Positions 37,912 through 45,099 of a stretch of DNA of 64,000 bases are shown piece after piece; within the stretch, counting starts at the first letter, position 1; each line of letters opens with the position of its first letter. Under the pieces are notes generated by a model. The model ran no database searches. It had not been told where the DNA came from and saw only the letters and a program-made list of their open reading frames with translations. The translations under genes were made by a program, and so were the position numbers. The DNA is taken from NCBI RefSeq assembly GCF_001995215.1, contig NZ_MUXN01000017.1, positions 62,001 to 126,000 of the forward strand, read 5' to 3'. Origin of the DNA: Amycolatopsis azurea DSM 43854. GTDB lineage: Bacteria; Actinomycetota; Actinomycetes; Mycobacteriales; Pseudonocardiaceae.

Positions 37912-38421
37912 TTAGGTGTTACGGCCGTCCTCGCTGATCGCTGCGGCAGCCTCGGCGGCCTCGGCCTTGATTTGAAACACGGCCTTCAAGTAGTTCAATT
38001 GGGCTAGTCGCCCATCCTCTATTCGGATGTGGCGCGCCTCGGCAAGGTGTTCTTCGTCGGACATCTCGAGGGCTCGAGCGCGGAAACTTGCTGACCACTC
38101 GTGTGTGCGCCGAGGTTCGCCGGCGGATGGCGTCTCGGGGTCGGGGGTCGGTGGGATCGGACCGCCCTCAAGGATCACCCGCGGGGTGTCTTCATTCCAG
38201 TTCGGCAGCGCTCGCCCGACGGCGAACAGAACGGCCTCGGCAACCCCAGGTTTGCCGTTCTCGAGCAACTCGAGGCTTCGTGTGTTGATGCCCTCGTGTT
38301 TCTGCGCGAACGTCGTTCGGTACTTGGCGCCAGCAGCCCGCCGGGCGACCGCGACAGCATCGCCAAGTCGGCGCCGTGCTGCCTCTGAGTAGTTCGCCGT
38401 GCGCGTCCTGCCGCTGCCCAT
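37912..38421 (-). CDS. Putative phage repressor (HTH)
   Basis: 169 residues from ATG 38,421; an ATG at 38,439 is possible. An N-terminal region (RRRLGDAVAVARRAAGAKYRTTF, then AQKHEGINTRSLELLENGKP) has the length and pattern of an XRE-like helix-turn-helix, though diverged. The C-terminal half is helical and acidic. No peptidase motif of LexA type is seen. It is divergent from the Cro-like gene, with an array of GCATNATGC sites between and over its own start. That context makes it the best candidate for the lysogeny repressor. Confidence 0.6.
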   Translation of the reverse strand: MGSGRTRTANYSEAARRRLGDAVAVARRAAGAKYRTTFAQKHEGINTRSLELLENGKPGVAEAVLFAVGRALPNWNEDTPRVILEGGPIPPTPDPETPSAGEPRRTHEWSASFRARALEMSDEEHLAEARHIRIEDGRLAQLNYLKAVFQIKAEAAEAAAAISEDGRNT

Positions 38422-38425
38422 GCGT

Positions 38426-38626
38426 GCATCATGCCGCATGCCCCCGCATGACGCACGTCTCTGTGGTCGATGCTTCCACGTCCCATGCCCCTCGAACTCC
38501 CTGAGTAAGGTTCGCATGGTTAGGCATCATGCGGCATGGTGGCGCATGATGCAACCCTTTCCATGGATGTCCATGCAGGATCATGCTTGACCAAGCGCGC
38601 ATGATCGCGCATGATGTGCCGCATGC
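38426..38626. promoter_or_regulatory. Immunity-region operator array (GCATNATGC sites)
   Basis: Perfect 9-base palindromes GCATCATGC at 38,426 and 38,524 and GCATGATGC at 38,544. Near matches are GCATGACGC at 38,446, GCATGATCG at 38,599, GCATGATGT at 38,609 and several bare GCATG sites. They cover the whole divergent gap of the repressor and Cro-like genes. Likely operators for one or both. Confidence 0.65.
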
Positions 38627-39000
38627 CCCTCCTAAATGGACAGAGGGTCCGCCACCGGGCGGCGTTGCTCGGTTGGGACCTTCACACCCTCGCGGCCGCG
38701 GCCGCACTCCCCGTTCGCGCAGTGCAGAACAGCACGCGGGCGGAACGCCCGCAGACGATGAAGATCACCCGTATCTACGCGCTCGGCCGCGCTCTCGCGC
38801 AGCACGGAGAAGACCCGGTCAAGGTCTCGGCTGACATCGTCGCCGACCCCGCCGTCGCCGCCGAGATCCTCGCGAACAACGACGGCGTGCCCGACACGCC
38901 GCCCAAGCAGCCGACCCGGACGAACACCGGGCCCACCCGGCGCGAGACCACCGAACAGACCAAGGGCCCCCGCCGGAACCGTGCCGAGGCCGCAGCGTGA
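38623..39000 (+). CDS. Cro-like DNA-binding protein (candidate)
   Basis: 125 residues from ATG 38,623; ATG 38,611 would add four. The N-terminal 65 residues read as a diverged helix-turn-helix (RHRAALLGWDLHTLAAAAAL, then PVRAVQNSTRAERPQTMKIT). The C-terminal 40 residues are low-complexity, rich in T, P, R and E. First rightward gene after the operator array, overlapping the excisionase-like gene. Position suggests a Cro or early regulator. Confidence 0.55.
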   Translation: MPLLNGQRVRHRAALLGWDLHTLAAAAALPVRAVQNSTRAERPQTMKITRIYALGRALAQHGEDPVKVSADIVADPAVAAEILANNDGVPDTPPKQPTRTNTGPTRRETTEQTKGPRRNRAEAAA

Positions 39001-39233
39001 CCGGCTCCCCGTGGATGACGTTGCAGGAAACCGCGGCCTACCTGCGCATGCACGTCCGGACCATTCAGAAAAAGGCCCTCGAGTACGACCGCTCGAACGG
39101 CAAGAGCGGCCTCAAGAACATGCAGCCGTCCGGACCGGACGGAAAGCGGTTGGTGCACATCGACGACGCGAACCGCTGGATGGACAAACAGCCCCCGTCG
39201 CGCGGTATCCGCCGGTTCTCCGTCGCTTCCTGA
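38997..39233 (+). CDS. Excisionase-like helix-turn-helix protein
   Basis: 78 residues with a MerR/Xis-type winged helix: SPWMTLQETAAYLRMHVRTI near the start and KRLVHIDDANRWMDK at the end. This is the pattern of the HTH_17 excisionase family. Starts at GTG overlapping the preceding stop (GTGA). Probably directs excision with the integrase, or acts as an early regulator. Two hairpins follow it. Confidence 0.75.
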   Translation: MTGSPWMTLQETAAYLRMHVRTIQKKALEYDRSNGKSGLKNMQPSGPDGKRLVHIDDANRWMDKQPPSRGIRRFSVAS

Positions 39234-39250
39234 CCCCCGCAAGAAAAAGC

Positions 39251-39297
39251 GCCCGCCTCGCGCATGCAGGCGCGAGACGGGCAGGCCCCGAGGGGCC
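39251..39297 (+). terminator. Tandem hairpins after the excisionase-like gene
   Basis: A 13-position stem (39,251-39,263 with 39,270-39,282, one mismatch) is followed by GGCCCC-GA-GGGGCC at 39,284-39,297. Together they likely terminate or limit transcription into the early operon, whose next gene has its own AGAGGAG site. Confidence 0.65.
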
Positions 39298-39318
39298 ACG
39301 ACCAGAGGAGATGCCCTC

Positions 39319-39750
39319 GTGATCGCAGCGAAGAATACCGCCGCCGGCGGCCGCCATCGTTCGTGTCGTCCCGCGTCGTTCCGGACGTGGTTCCGTCGCG
39401 TGACCGGCCGCGCGTTCGTCGTCCCGGCCGAGGCGACCCGGATCCTTCCTGCTGTTGGCGACCTGATCGACCACCCGGACGTGCGGGTGATGCAGCTGCG
39501 TGCGCTCGGCGACGTCGAGGTCAGCCTCGACCCGGAGTTCGTCCCGCGTGAGTGCGAGTGGTGCCTCGGGTCGCGCCGCATCACCACCGTGCGGGTGCAC
39601 GGCGCCCCGGACCCGCACGATCCGCACCGTCCCCTGCTGATGGCCGAGGCGTGCCACCCCTGCGCGCTGCGCCCGTACGGCCCGATCAGGCAGGCCCTGG
39701 TCGAACGGATCGACTTCACGCGCCCGGTGCAGCTCGAGGTGTGCCCGTGA
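39319..39750 (+). CDS. Phage protein with two CxxC pairs, function unknown
   Basis: 143 residues. Basic N-terminus, then a central domain with CEWC (near residue 80) and CHPC (near 112), probably one zinc site. No family recognised. First gene of the early operon, starting at GTG 39,319 after AGAGGAGATGCC; its stop overlaps the next start (GTGA). Confidence 0.55.
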   Translation: MIAAKNTAAGGRHRSCRPASFRTWFRRVTGRAFVVPAEATRILPAVGDLIDHPDVRVMQLRALGDVEVSLDPEFVPRECEWCLGSRRITTVRVHGAPDPHDPHRPLLMAEACHPCALRPYGPIRQALVERIDFTRPVQLEVCP

Positions 39751-40049
39751 TCGCGGATCGGTTGAGCGAGGCGCAGCTGCGCGAGGCGCTCGACGTCTTC
39801 ACGTCCACGCTGCGGCAGGAACGCGATCAGGCCGCGGTACTCGCGAAGGGCGGCGCGTGGCGCGAGGGCGCCCGCGTGGGCGGGCTGTCGTCCGCGCTGT
39901 CGCTGCTGTGGCAGCTCACGTGCGGTGAATTCGGAGAGGACCCCGAAGAGCGCACGCGGCAGGTGTTCGGCGAACTCGACCGCACGGTCGCGGCGATCCG
40001 CGCCGACCGCGCCGCCGAGGTCGACGGCGAGCGGGGCGGGCAGCGATGA
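39747..40049 (+). CDS. Hypothetical phage protein
   Basis: 100 residues, helical, acidic and basic mixed (LSEAQLREALDVFTSTLRQERDQ). Not recognised. GTG start overlaps the upstream stop and the stop overlaps the next ATG, so coupling is tight on both sides. Confidence 0.55.
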   Translation: MIADRLSEAQLREALDVFTSTLRQERDQAAVLAKGGAWREGARVGGLSSALSLLWQLTCGEFGEDPEERTRQVFGELDRTVAAIRADRAAEVDGERGGQR

Positions 40050-40303
40050 CGGTCCGCCTTGACATCCCGCCGCCCCTGCCCCTGTCCCCGTCGCGGCCGG
40101 TCCCGGTTCCGCCGCGGCTCGAGGTGCGCGAGTCGTTCGACGGCGTGGTCGCGATCCGTAGCGCGCGCACCGGCTGCCTACGGCGCCCGTGGTCGGTGGT
40201 CTACGTCCCGCCCGCTTTCCGCCTCGCCCACGTGATGCAGGCCCTCAGCGACGACCAGGTCGCCGGGTGGGTCCCGCTTGTCCAGGAAGGACTGTCCCGA
40301 TGA
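40046..40303 (+). CDS. Hypothetical phage protein
   Basis: 85 residues with a proline-rich N-terminus (PPPLPLSPSRPVPVPPR) and a small beta-rich rest. Not recognised. ATGA overlaps on both sides place it in the early operon. Confidence 0.55.
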   Translation: MTVRLDIPPPLPLSPSRPVPVPPRLEVRESFDGVVAIRSARTGCLRRPWSVVYVPPAFRLAHVMQALSDDQVAGWVPLVQEGLSR

Positions 40304-40752
40304 TCGACGCCGACGGGGTCACCTACCCCACCCGCGCGCGGCTGGTCGTGCGCAAGCTCGGCCCGACCGGGCGCGCCGAGGCCCGCCCGGTCGGGATCGA
40401 GTGGCGCTACGACCGCGCTGACCCGTGGGCGATCACCATGCAGGTGATCGGCACCGAGTACGTGTACCGGTTCGCCCGCGATCTGCTCGACCGCGGCCGG
40501 AACGAACCTGTCGGCGCCGACGGTTTCGTGTTCGTGCAGCCGCTGTTGTCGCAGTGGATCGAGGTCACGGTGCGCTGCAACTGCGGCACGGGCACGTGCA
40601 CGTCGGTTGCGCTGTTCTCGTTCAATCACGCCGAGATCGACAACGTGCTCGACGTGACCGAGCAGCTTGTGCCGCTCGGCGCCGAGGCCGACCAAGTCGA
40701 CCCGGCCGCGGTCGACGTCGAACTCGCCCGGATCGTGCTGGGCGGCCAGTGA
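40300..40752 (+). CDS. SsgA-like (SALP) cell-division/sporulation regulator
   Basis: 150 residues, close to the 130-150 of SsgA/SsgB proteins. The match is to the family core: RPVGIEWRYDRADPWAITMQ, then YRFARDLLDRGRNEPVGADG, resembling the RYD-x-ADPYAV and FARDLL-x-EGL-x-P-x-G signatures of Streptomyces SsgB, and the C-terminal VDVELARIVLG fits as well. SsgA-like proteins steer FtsZ and septum placement in sporulating actinobacteria. Encoded here inside a phage early operon with 4-base overlaps to both neighbours. A role in modifying host division is inferred, not shown. Confidence 0.72.
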   Translation: MIDADGVTYPTRARLVVRKLGPTGRAEARPVGIEWRYDRADPWAITMQVIGTEYVYRFARDLLDRGRNEPVGADGFVFVQPLLSQWIEVTVRCNCGTGTCTSVALFSFNHAEIDNVLDVTEQLVPLGAEADQVDPAAVDVELARIVLGGQ

Positions 40753-41225
40753 GCACACGTTCGCACCTGTCGGTGGCGGGCGGCGACGGCGAGCGCCGTC
40801 CCGCCCGCCGCCGCAAGACCGACACCGCGGTCACGTCCGGCTACGACTACCCGCGCAACCCGCTGTTGCAGTACACGCCGGGCCCGGACAACACGAACTG
40901 CCCCGCGTGCGCGTGGCTCAAGCTCGAGGCGTGCCCGCATCACCTCGCGTGGCAGGCCGCGGCCGACTACTACGGCCATCCCGCCGAGACGGCACCGGAT
41001 CCGACGGACTACCCGACCAGCCCGCCCGCGTTCGAGGTCGACCAGCCGCTGCTACTGCGCGGCACCTTGCACTGCGTCGTCGCCCGTCGCGAGTGGACGG
41101 CCGTCGGCTGGGTGTACCTGGTCGCGCTCCACCCGCGCGGCACTCCCGCCTCGGCCCGCGAAGTCGAGTTCACCGCGCTCCCGCCCGGTGAGGACCACGA
41201 CACCATGAAGGGAACGCGCACATGA
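40749..41225 (+). CDS. Phage protein with Cys/His cluster, function unknown
   Basis: 158 residues. The N-terminus is basic and disordered. NCPACAWLKLEACPHH near residue 55 is a likely zinc knuckle. The C-terminal half is beta-rich. GTG start overlaps the SsgA-like stop. Not recognised further. Confidence 0.55.
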   Translation: MSTRSHLSVAGGDGERRPARRRKTDTAVTSGYDYPRNPLLQYTPGPDNTNCPACAWLKLEACPHHLAWQAAADYYGHPAETAPDPTDYPTSPPAFEVDQPLLLRGTLHCVVARREWTAVGWVYLVALHPRGTPASAREVEFTALPPGEDHDTMKGTRT

Positions 41226-41884
41226 GTGTGAGCTTGTCCGGCAAGTTGCCTAAGGACGACAAGAACGGCCTCGGCAGGATCTCCGCGACGCTGGTCGAGG
41301 ACTCGGCGAGCACGCACCTGATCGTCGCCGTTGTCAACTGCGCGACGGTCACGACCAACATGGACACCGGCGAGGTGATCCCGACCGCGCGCATTGTCGC
41401 GGTCGAGGCGTTCCCCGGCTCGAGCGCGGACGCGAAGCAGTTGCGCCGGGTGTGGCGCGAGGCGTACGAGCAGCGGACCGGGCAGCAGCAGGCGTTGCCG
41501 TTCGAGAAGACCGTGACCGCCCCGGCCGACGCCGCCGGCGACTTGCTGCGTGACGGCGCCGGGGTCGTTGTCACGTTCCCCGGCCCGAACTCGAGCAGGA
41601 CACCCGACGAGGTCGACCTGATCTGTCAGGCCGCCGATCTGGTGATCACGGCGAACCTCGCCTCGGTGTCCATGCTCGCCCGGAAGCTGCGCATCGGGCG
41701 CGAGGCCGCCGAACGGCTCATGCAGGAGCTACGGCGCCGGGGCGTGGTCGGCGACGCCGAGGGCAGCAAGGAACCGCCGGTGATCGTCGAGGCGGCCGAC
41801 CTGCCCGCGATCGTCGAGGCGATCCGCGGCCCGCGCGCCGACGAGGACCAGGCCGACGACGCCACCGATCCGGACCAGACGTGA
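41222..41884 (+). CDS. Phage protein with FtsK-gamma-like winged helix
   Basis: 220 residues. The N-terminal 110 residues form an unrecognised domain that opens MSVSLSGKLPKDDKNGLGRI. The C-terminal part (about 128-190) resembles the DNA-binding gamma domain of FtsK/SpoIIIE translocases: ASVSMLARKLRIGREAAERL, followed by MQELRRRGVVG. No ATPase motor is present. A gamma domain alone could recognise polarity sequences near the host terminus, or simply be a winged-helix DNA-binding module. Tightly coupled to its neighbours. Confidence 0.6.
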   Translation: MSVSLSGKLPKDDKNGLGRISATLVEDSASTHLIVAVVNCATVTTNMDTGEVIPTARIVAVEAFPGSSADAKQLRRVWREAYEQRTGQQQALPFEKTVTAPADAAGDLLRDGAGVVVTFPGPNSSRTPDEVDLICQAADLVITANLASVSMLARKLRIGREAAERLMQELRRRGVVGDAEGSKEPPVIVEAADLPAIVEAIRGPRADEDQADDATDPDQT

Positions 41885-42213
41885 CCGGCGCGCCCCGCAC
41901 GGCCGAGGACCTCCCGGCCGTGATCCGGCAGGCCACCGCGCAGTGGGCCCGCCGCCACAACGCCGAGGTGCCGCTGCCCGACTTCGCGGTCTACCTCGCC
42001 GACGCCGTGCAGCACCGGGTGATCGACCCGACGTTCGCCGACTGCCGCACCTACCTCGCCGAACTCGAGGTCGACAACGCGCTGTTGGCCGACGAAACCG
42101 CCCGCCTCGGCGAGGCCCTCAAAGCGCAGACCCTCGCCGCCGAGACCGCCGTCGCCGAACTCGAGCAGTACCGCCAGACCACCCCCGAACTCGACGAGAG
42201 GACACGAGCATGA
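41881..42213 (+). CDS. Phage coiled-coil protein
   Basis: 110 residues. The C-terminal half is a predicted coiled coil (ELEVDNALLADETARLGEAL, then KAQTLAAETAVAELEQYRQ). No family assigned. Overlaps both neighbours by 4 bases. Confidence 0.55.
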   Translation: MTGAPRTAEDLPAVIRQATAQWARRHNAEVPLPDFAVYLADAVQHRVIDPTFADCRTYLAELEVDNALLADETARLGEALKAQTLAAETAVAELEQYRQTTPELDERTRA

Positions 42214-42644
42214 CCACCGCCCCGAAACTGTCCAGTTTGGACGGATCGCGCGGGCTGCGCGAGACGTTCGCCCGCGCCATGTACGAGCGCAACGTGCCCG
42301 GCGCCCGCTGGGACGACATCGTCAACGACGGCCCGCAACGCGTGGTGAAGCTGTACAGGGGCGCCGCCGCGGCCGCGGTCGACGTCTGGGGCGACAGCAT
42401 GGCGCAGACCGTCACCGCCCTGGTAAAGCTCACCAACGAGACCAAGGCCGCGCAAGCGCAGTTGCTCGCCGCCGACGGGCTGCTCGAGACCGTGTTCGAC
42501 TACCTCGCCACCGGCGAGCGCGGCCACCCCGGCGAGGCCGCCCGCCGTACCGGCTGGATCGCGCAGCGCCGGATCGACGAACTCGGCGAGCGGCTGCGCG
42601 CGTGGCGCGCATCGTGGGCGCCGACCGAATCGGTGGTGTCCTAA
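42210..42644 (+). CDS. Hypothetical phage protein
   Basis: 144 residues, mostly helical and alanine-rich, with a central amphipathic region (VVKLYRGAAAAAVDVWGDSM). Not recognised. ATG 42,210 overlaps the preceding stop; its TAA shares a base with the next ATG. Confidence 0.55.
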   Translation: MTTAPKLSSLDGSRGLRETFARAMYERNVPGARWDDIVNDGPQRVVKLYRGAAAAAVDVWGDSMAQTVTALVKLTNETKAAQAQLLAADGLLETVFDYLATGERGHPGEAARRTGWIAQRRIDELGERLRAWRASWAPTESVVS

Positions 42645-42775
42645 TGGGACTGAACGTCACCGAGGCGAACGCCGCCAACGCCGTGCTTCGGTACGCGATC
42701 GCCTTGCAGGCGGATGAACGCGGCGGCCGGTTCGGGCGCGGCGGCCGCGGTCATGCCACGGCAGGGGGCGAGTGA
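42644..42775 (+). CDS. Phage microprotein, 43 residues
   Basis: MGLNVTEANAANAVLRYAIA, then a Gly/Arg-rich tail (ERGGRFGRGGRGHATAGG). The start shares an A with the upstream TAA, and the stop shares an A with the next ATG. Coupling on both sides and matching codon use support a real gene; function unknown. Confidence 0.55.
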   Translation: MGLNVTEANAANAVLRYAIALQADERGGRFGRGGRGHATAGGE

Positions 42776-43206
42776 TGGCCGACCAGGACGACCGCGCCCA
42801 CGTGGTCGACACCGCCGCCGTGTTCCTGCGCGCGGCCGCGGCCGACTCGCTGGAGGCCGCCGACGTCGTGGTGCGCGAGTACCTCGGCGAGGGCGACCCG
42901 ATCGACCGCTACGGGAAGTTGTGGGCGCTGATCTCCATCGGCCTGGTGGTGGTCGGCGAGACGTTGCGCGCGCTGATGAACCCGCCCGGCCCGGTCACGC
43001 TCGAGGCCGAGGTCGCGCCGGATCCGGTCGAGATCACCGCCATGCAGGCGATCACCGCGCAGGTGAACCTCGACCCCGAGGCCGCGCAGGACGTCGTCAC
43101 CGGCCACGTGGCCGCCGAGGGGCTCGACGGGCTGGTCGCGCTGCTGCCCGTGCTGCTCGACGTCTACCGCCTCAACGCGATTTGGGGAACGGAGACCGCG
43201 TCATGA
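42775..43206 (+). CDS. Hypothetical phage protein
   Basis: 143 residues, acidic, helical, with one moderately hydrophobic stretch (KLWALISIGLVVVGETLRAL, about residues 48-67). Start ATG 42,775; the GTG at 42,772 is an alternative. Not recognised. Confidence 0.55.
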   Translation: MADQDDRAHVVDTAAVFLRAAAADSLEAADVVVREYLGEGDPIDRYGKLWALISIGLVVVGETLRALMNPPGPVTLEAEVAPDPVEITAMQAITAQVNLDPEAAQDVVTGHVAAEGLDGLVALLPVLLDVYRLNAIWGTETAS

Positions 43207-43310
43207 CGGTCGAGGAGCTGCTGCGCGCGTGGCGCGAGGACATCGACAGTGCCCCGTTTCCCGACTTCGCCGAACTCGGCGCCCGCCCTGATCCCTCGAG
43301 CGGACGCTGA
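43203..43310 (+). CDS. Phage microprotein, 35 residues
   Basis: MTVEELLRAWREDIDSAPFP, then DFAELGARPDPSSGR. The start overlaps the upstream stop (ATGA), and a strong hairpin follows 4 bases after its stop. Probably the last gene of this coupled block. Confidence 0.5.
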   Translation: MTVEELLRAWREDIDSAPFPDFAELGARPDPSSGR

Positions 43311-43314
43311 CCGG

Positions 43315-43349
43315 GCGGGGCCGGAGTCGCTACGGCGACCCGGCCCCGC
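43315..43349 (+). terminator. Hairpin ending the first early block
   Basis: GCGGGGCCGG (43,315-43,324) pairs with CCGGCCCCGC (43,340-43,349), and the loop folds again (GTCGC with GCGAC). No T-run. A likely terminator or pause before the HNH block. Confidence 0.65.
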
Positions 43350-43377
43350 TTTCCAACTGGGACAAGGAGAAACCCCC

Positions 43378-43467
43378 GTGATCCACCGGCACGACCCCGC
43401 CGACCCGGCGCCCGCACGGCGCCGGGTTTCCGCGCGTATTCCGGGCGGTGCCTCATGCCGTGGCTGA
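43378..43467 (+). CDS. Possible 29-residue phage peptide coupled to the HNH gene
   Basis: Begins GTG 43,378 behind an excellent AAGGAGA site and ends 13 bases inside the next gene. The peptide is basic (VIHRHDPADPAPARRRVSAR). It may be a real microprotein or a coupling leader for the gene at 43,455, which has no good site of its own. Confidence 0.4.
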   Translation: MIHRHDPADPAPARRRVSARIPGGASCRG

Positions 43468-44462
43468 GGCTTAACGACGTCGGTTACGACGACCCGCAAG
43501 TGCACGCCGTCGGCAATAGCGCTTACGGCGCCTTGACGCGCCTCAAGCAGTACGCGAGTGCGCAGCGCACCGACGGGTGGGTGCCGACCCTCAAGACGCG
43601 TCAGATCGCCACCCGGCGCGAACTGCGGGCCCTGCTCGACGTTCGCCTCGGCGACGGCCCGCCGATGATCCACCGGCCCGGCGACGAATGCCGATGCCTC
43701 GAGGGAAAGAAGTGGAACGAGGGTCTCGGCGGGTACTGGATTCACGCGTTCCTCGACGAGAACCCCTCACGGGCTGAGAACGACGTGCACCGCGCCAAGA
43801 CGCGCGAACTCAAGGACAAGGAACTCAGGGCTGCGGTCAAGGCCCGTGACGGCATGTTCTGTCGGTACTGCGGCATCACCGTGAAGTGGGCCGACCGCAA
43901 GACCCCCAACGGTGGCGTGCTCGACCACGTCGATCCGAAGATCGCCGCCGGTGCCGAGAACCTGGTCGTGGCGTGCCGCGGCTGCAACGGCCGCAAGAAG
44001 GACTGCACCCCGGAGGCCGCCGGGCTGATCCTGCTGCCCCCGCCGAACCTCGTCGCGATCAACGCCGAATCAACGCCGGATCAAGCGCCGATCACCGGCC
44101 GATCACCGGATCGACCAGAAACCGACCCGGATCCCGCGCAGAACACCATCTCGACCGGAAACCAGGCCCCACCAGGGGAATCCGGCAACAACACCAGGCT
44201 CGACCCTGCCCAAAACCAGCCGCAGAACCCCATGATCACCGACGGAATCACCGGCCCGATGACTACCGGGACGGGTAGGGGACGGGACGGGGTAGCTCCC
44301 CTGACTGACCCCTTCCCTTACCGGGACCGCGTAGGCGACGCAGGACCCACCGGCCACCGCCCCACCGTGGGCCCCGCCGACACACCCCGCGACCAACTCA
44401 GCCCCAACCCCTACACCCGCACCGCCACCCCGCCACCGAGACCGCCGGGACATCCCCGGTGA
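43455..44462 (+). CDS. HNH-endonuclease protein with replisome-organiser-like N-terminus
   Basis: 335 residues in three parts. Residues 1-45 (MPWLRLNDVGYDDPQVHAVG, then SAYGALTRLKQYA) resemble the start of phage replication-initiator or replisome-organiser proteins. Residues about 115-185 are a zinc-bound HNH nuclease: FCRYCGITVKWA, GGVLDHVDPKIAAGAENLV, ACRGCNGRKKDC. Residues 195-335 are a low-complexity Pro/Thr/Asn/Asp-rich tail. Its place at the end of the early region and the absence of other replication genes make it a candidate initiator or nuclease. The fusion is notable; exact role unknown. Confidence 0.75.
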   Translation: MPWLRLNDVGYDDPQVHAVGNSAYGALTRLKQYASAQRTDGWVPTLKTRQIATRRELRALLDVRLGDGPPMIHRPGDECRCLEGKKWNEGLGGYWIHAFLDENPSRAENDVHRAKTRELKDKELRAAVKARDGMFCRYCGITVKWADRKTPNGGVLDHVDPKIAAGAENLVVACRGCNGRKKDCTPEAAGLILLPPPNLVAINAESTPDQAPITGRSPDRPETDPDPAQNTISTGNQAPPGESGNNTRLDPAQNQPQNPMITDGITGPMTTGTGRGRDGVAPLTDPFPYRDRVGDAGPTGHRPTVGPADTPRDQLSPNPYTRTATPPPRPPGHPR

Positions 44463-44686
44463 CCCGCTACCGGGGACAGTTCTCCGACCGGGAACTCGAG
44501 GCCCTCGCCGCGCGCGAACTCCTCGAGCGTGAGCGCGAACTCGCCCTCGCCGTCGACTGCCCCGAATGCGACCAGCCCGCCGGCCACCCGTGCCTCACCC
44601 CCGACGGCCGACCCCTGCTCGCCCCCGCCCACTGGAAACGGATTCGGGCGGCCGACCACCACCGACAGGAGCGTGACCCCCGATGA
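44459..44686 (+). CDS. Small phage zinc-finger protein
   Basis: 75 residues. The helical N-terminus is followed by a single knuckle, DCPECDQPAGHPCLTPDGRP, then a conserved His region (LLAPAHWKRIRAADHHR). This CPxC…G-PC-T-x-G-x…H layout recurs in small actinobacterial and phage zinc proteins of unknown function. Overlaps both neighbours by 4 bases. Confidence 0.6.
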   Translation: MTRYRGQFSDRELEALAARELLERERELALAVDCPECDQPAGHPCLTPDGRPLLAPAHWKRIRAADHHRQERDPR

Positions 44687-45099
44687 CCGCCAAACCCGAA
44701 CGCCCCGGCCCGGCCGACGTCGTCGACTTCATCGAGACCGTGGTCGGTGTCGACCTCGAGCCGTGGCAGCGCCGTTTCGCCGAGGCGCAGTTCGCCCACG
44801 CGAGAGCGGTCGACGAGATCGCGCGGACGACGCTCGCCGCCATCGTGCCCGGAGTCGCGGCCGCCGCCGTCCACATCGGCCGGTCGTTCGCCGCGCTCGC
44901 CGAGGCAGTGCAGGGCGCAGCGCCCGCGTTCGCCGAGGCAGTGCAGGGCGCAGCGCCCGCGTTCGCCGTCCTCGACGAGATCGCCGCCCGCGACGACCGG
45001 TTCGCGGCCGCGCTCGACCACATCCGTACCCGCAACACCGGACCCGCCCGGCAGCCTCGGCCGCCGCGCACGATCAACGCGAGGGGAACCCGCCCGTGA
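44683..45099 (+). CDS. Hypothetical phage protein with internal tandem duplication
   Basis: 138 residues, helical. DNA 44,899-44,931 is repeated exactly at 44,932-44,964, giving AEAVQGAAPAF twice. The protein ends in a basic disordered tail. Not recognised. Confidence 0.55.
   Translation: MTAKPERPGPADVVDFIETVVGVDLEPWQRRFAEAQFAHARAVDEIARTTLAAIVPGVAAAAVHIGRSFAALAEAVQGAAPAFAEAVQGAAPAFAVLDEIAARDDRFAAALDHIRTRNTGPARQPRPPRTINARGTRP
44899..44964 (+). repeat. Exact 33-base tandem duplication
   Basis: Two head-to-tail copies of a 33-base unit beginning GCCGAGGCAGTGCAGGGCGC, in frame within the gene at 44,683. The lack of divergence points to a recent duplication. Confidence 0.9.

Noticed and set aside
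38429-38707. 92-codon minus-strand frame over the immunity region
   Set aside because: Repeated M-R/M-M pattern is produced by the GCATGATGC operators; overlaps the repressor and Cro-like starts.
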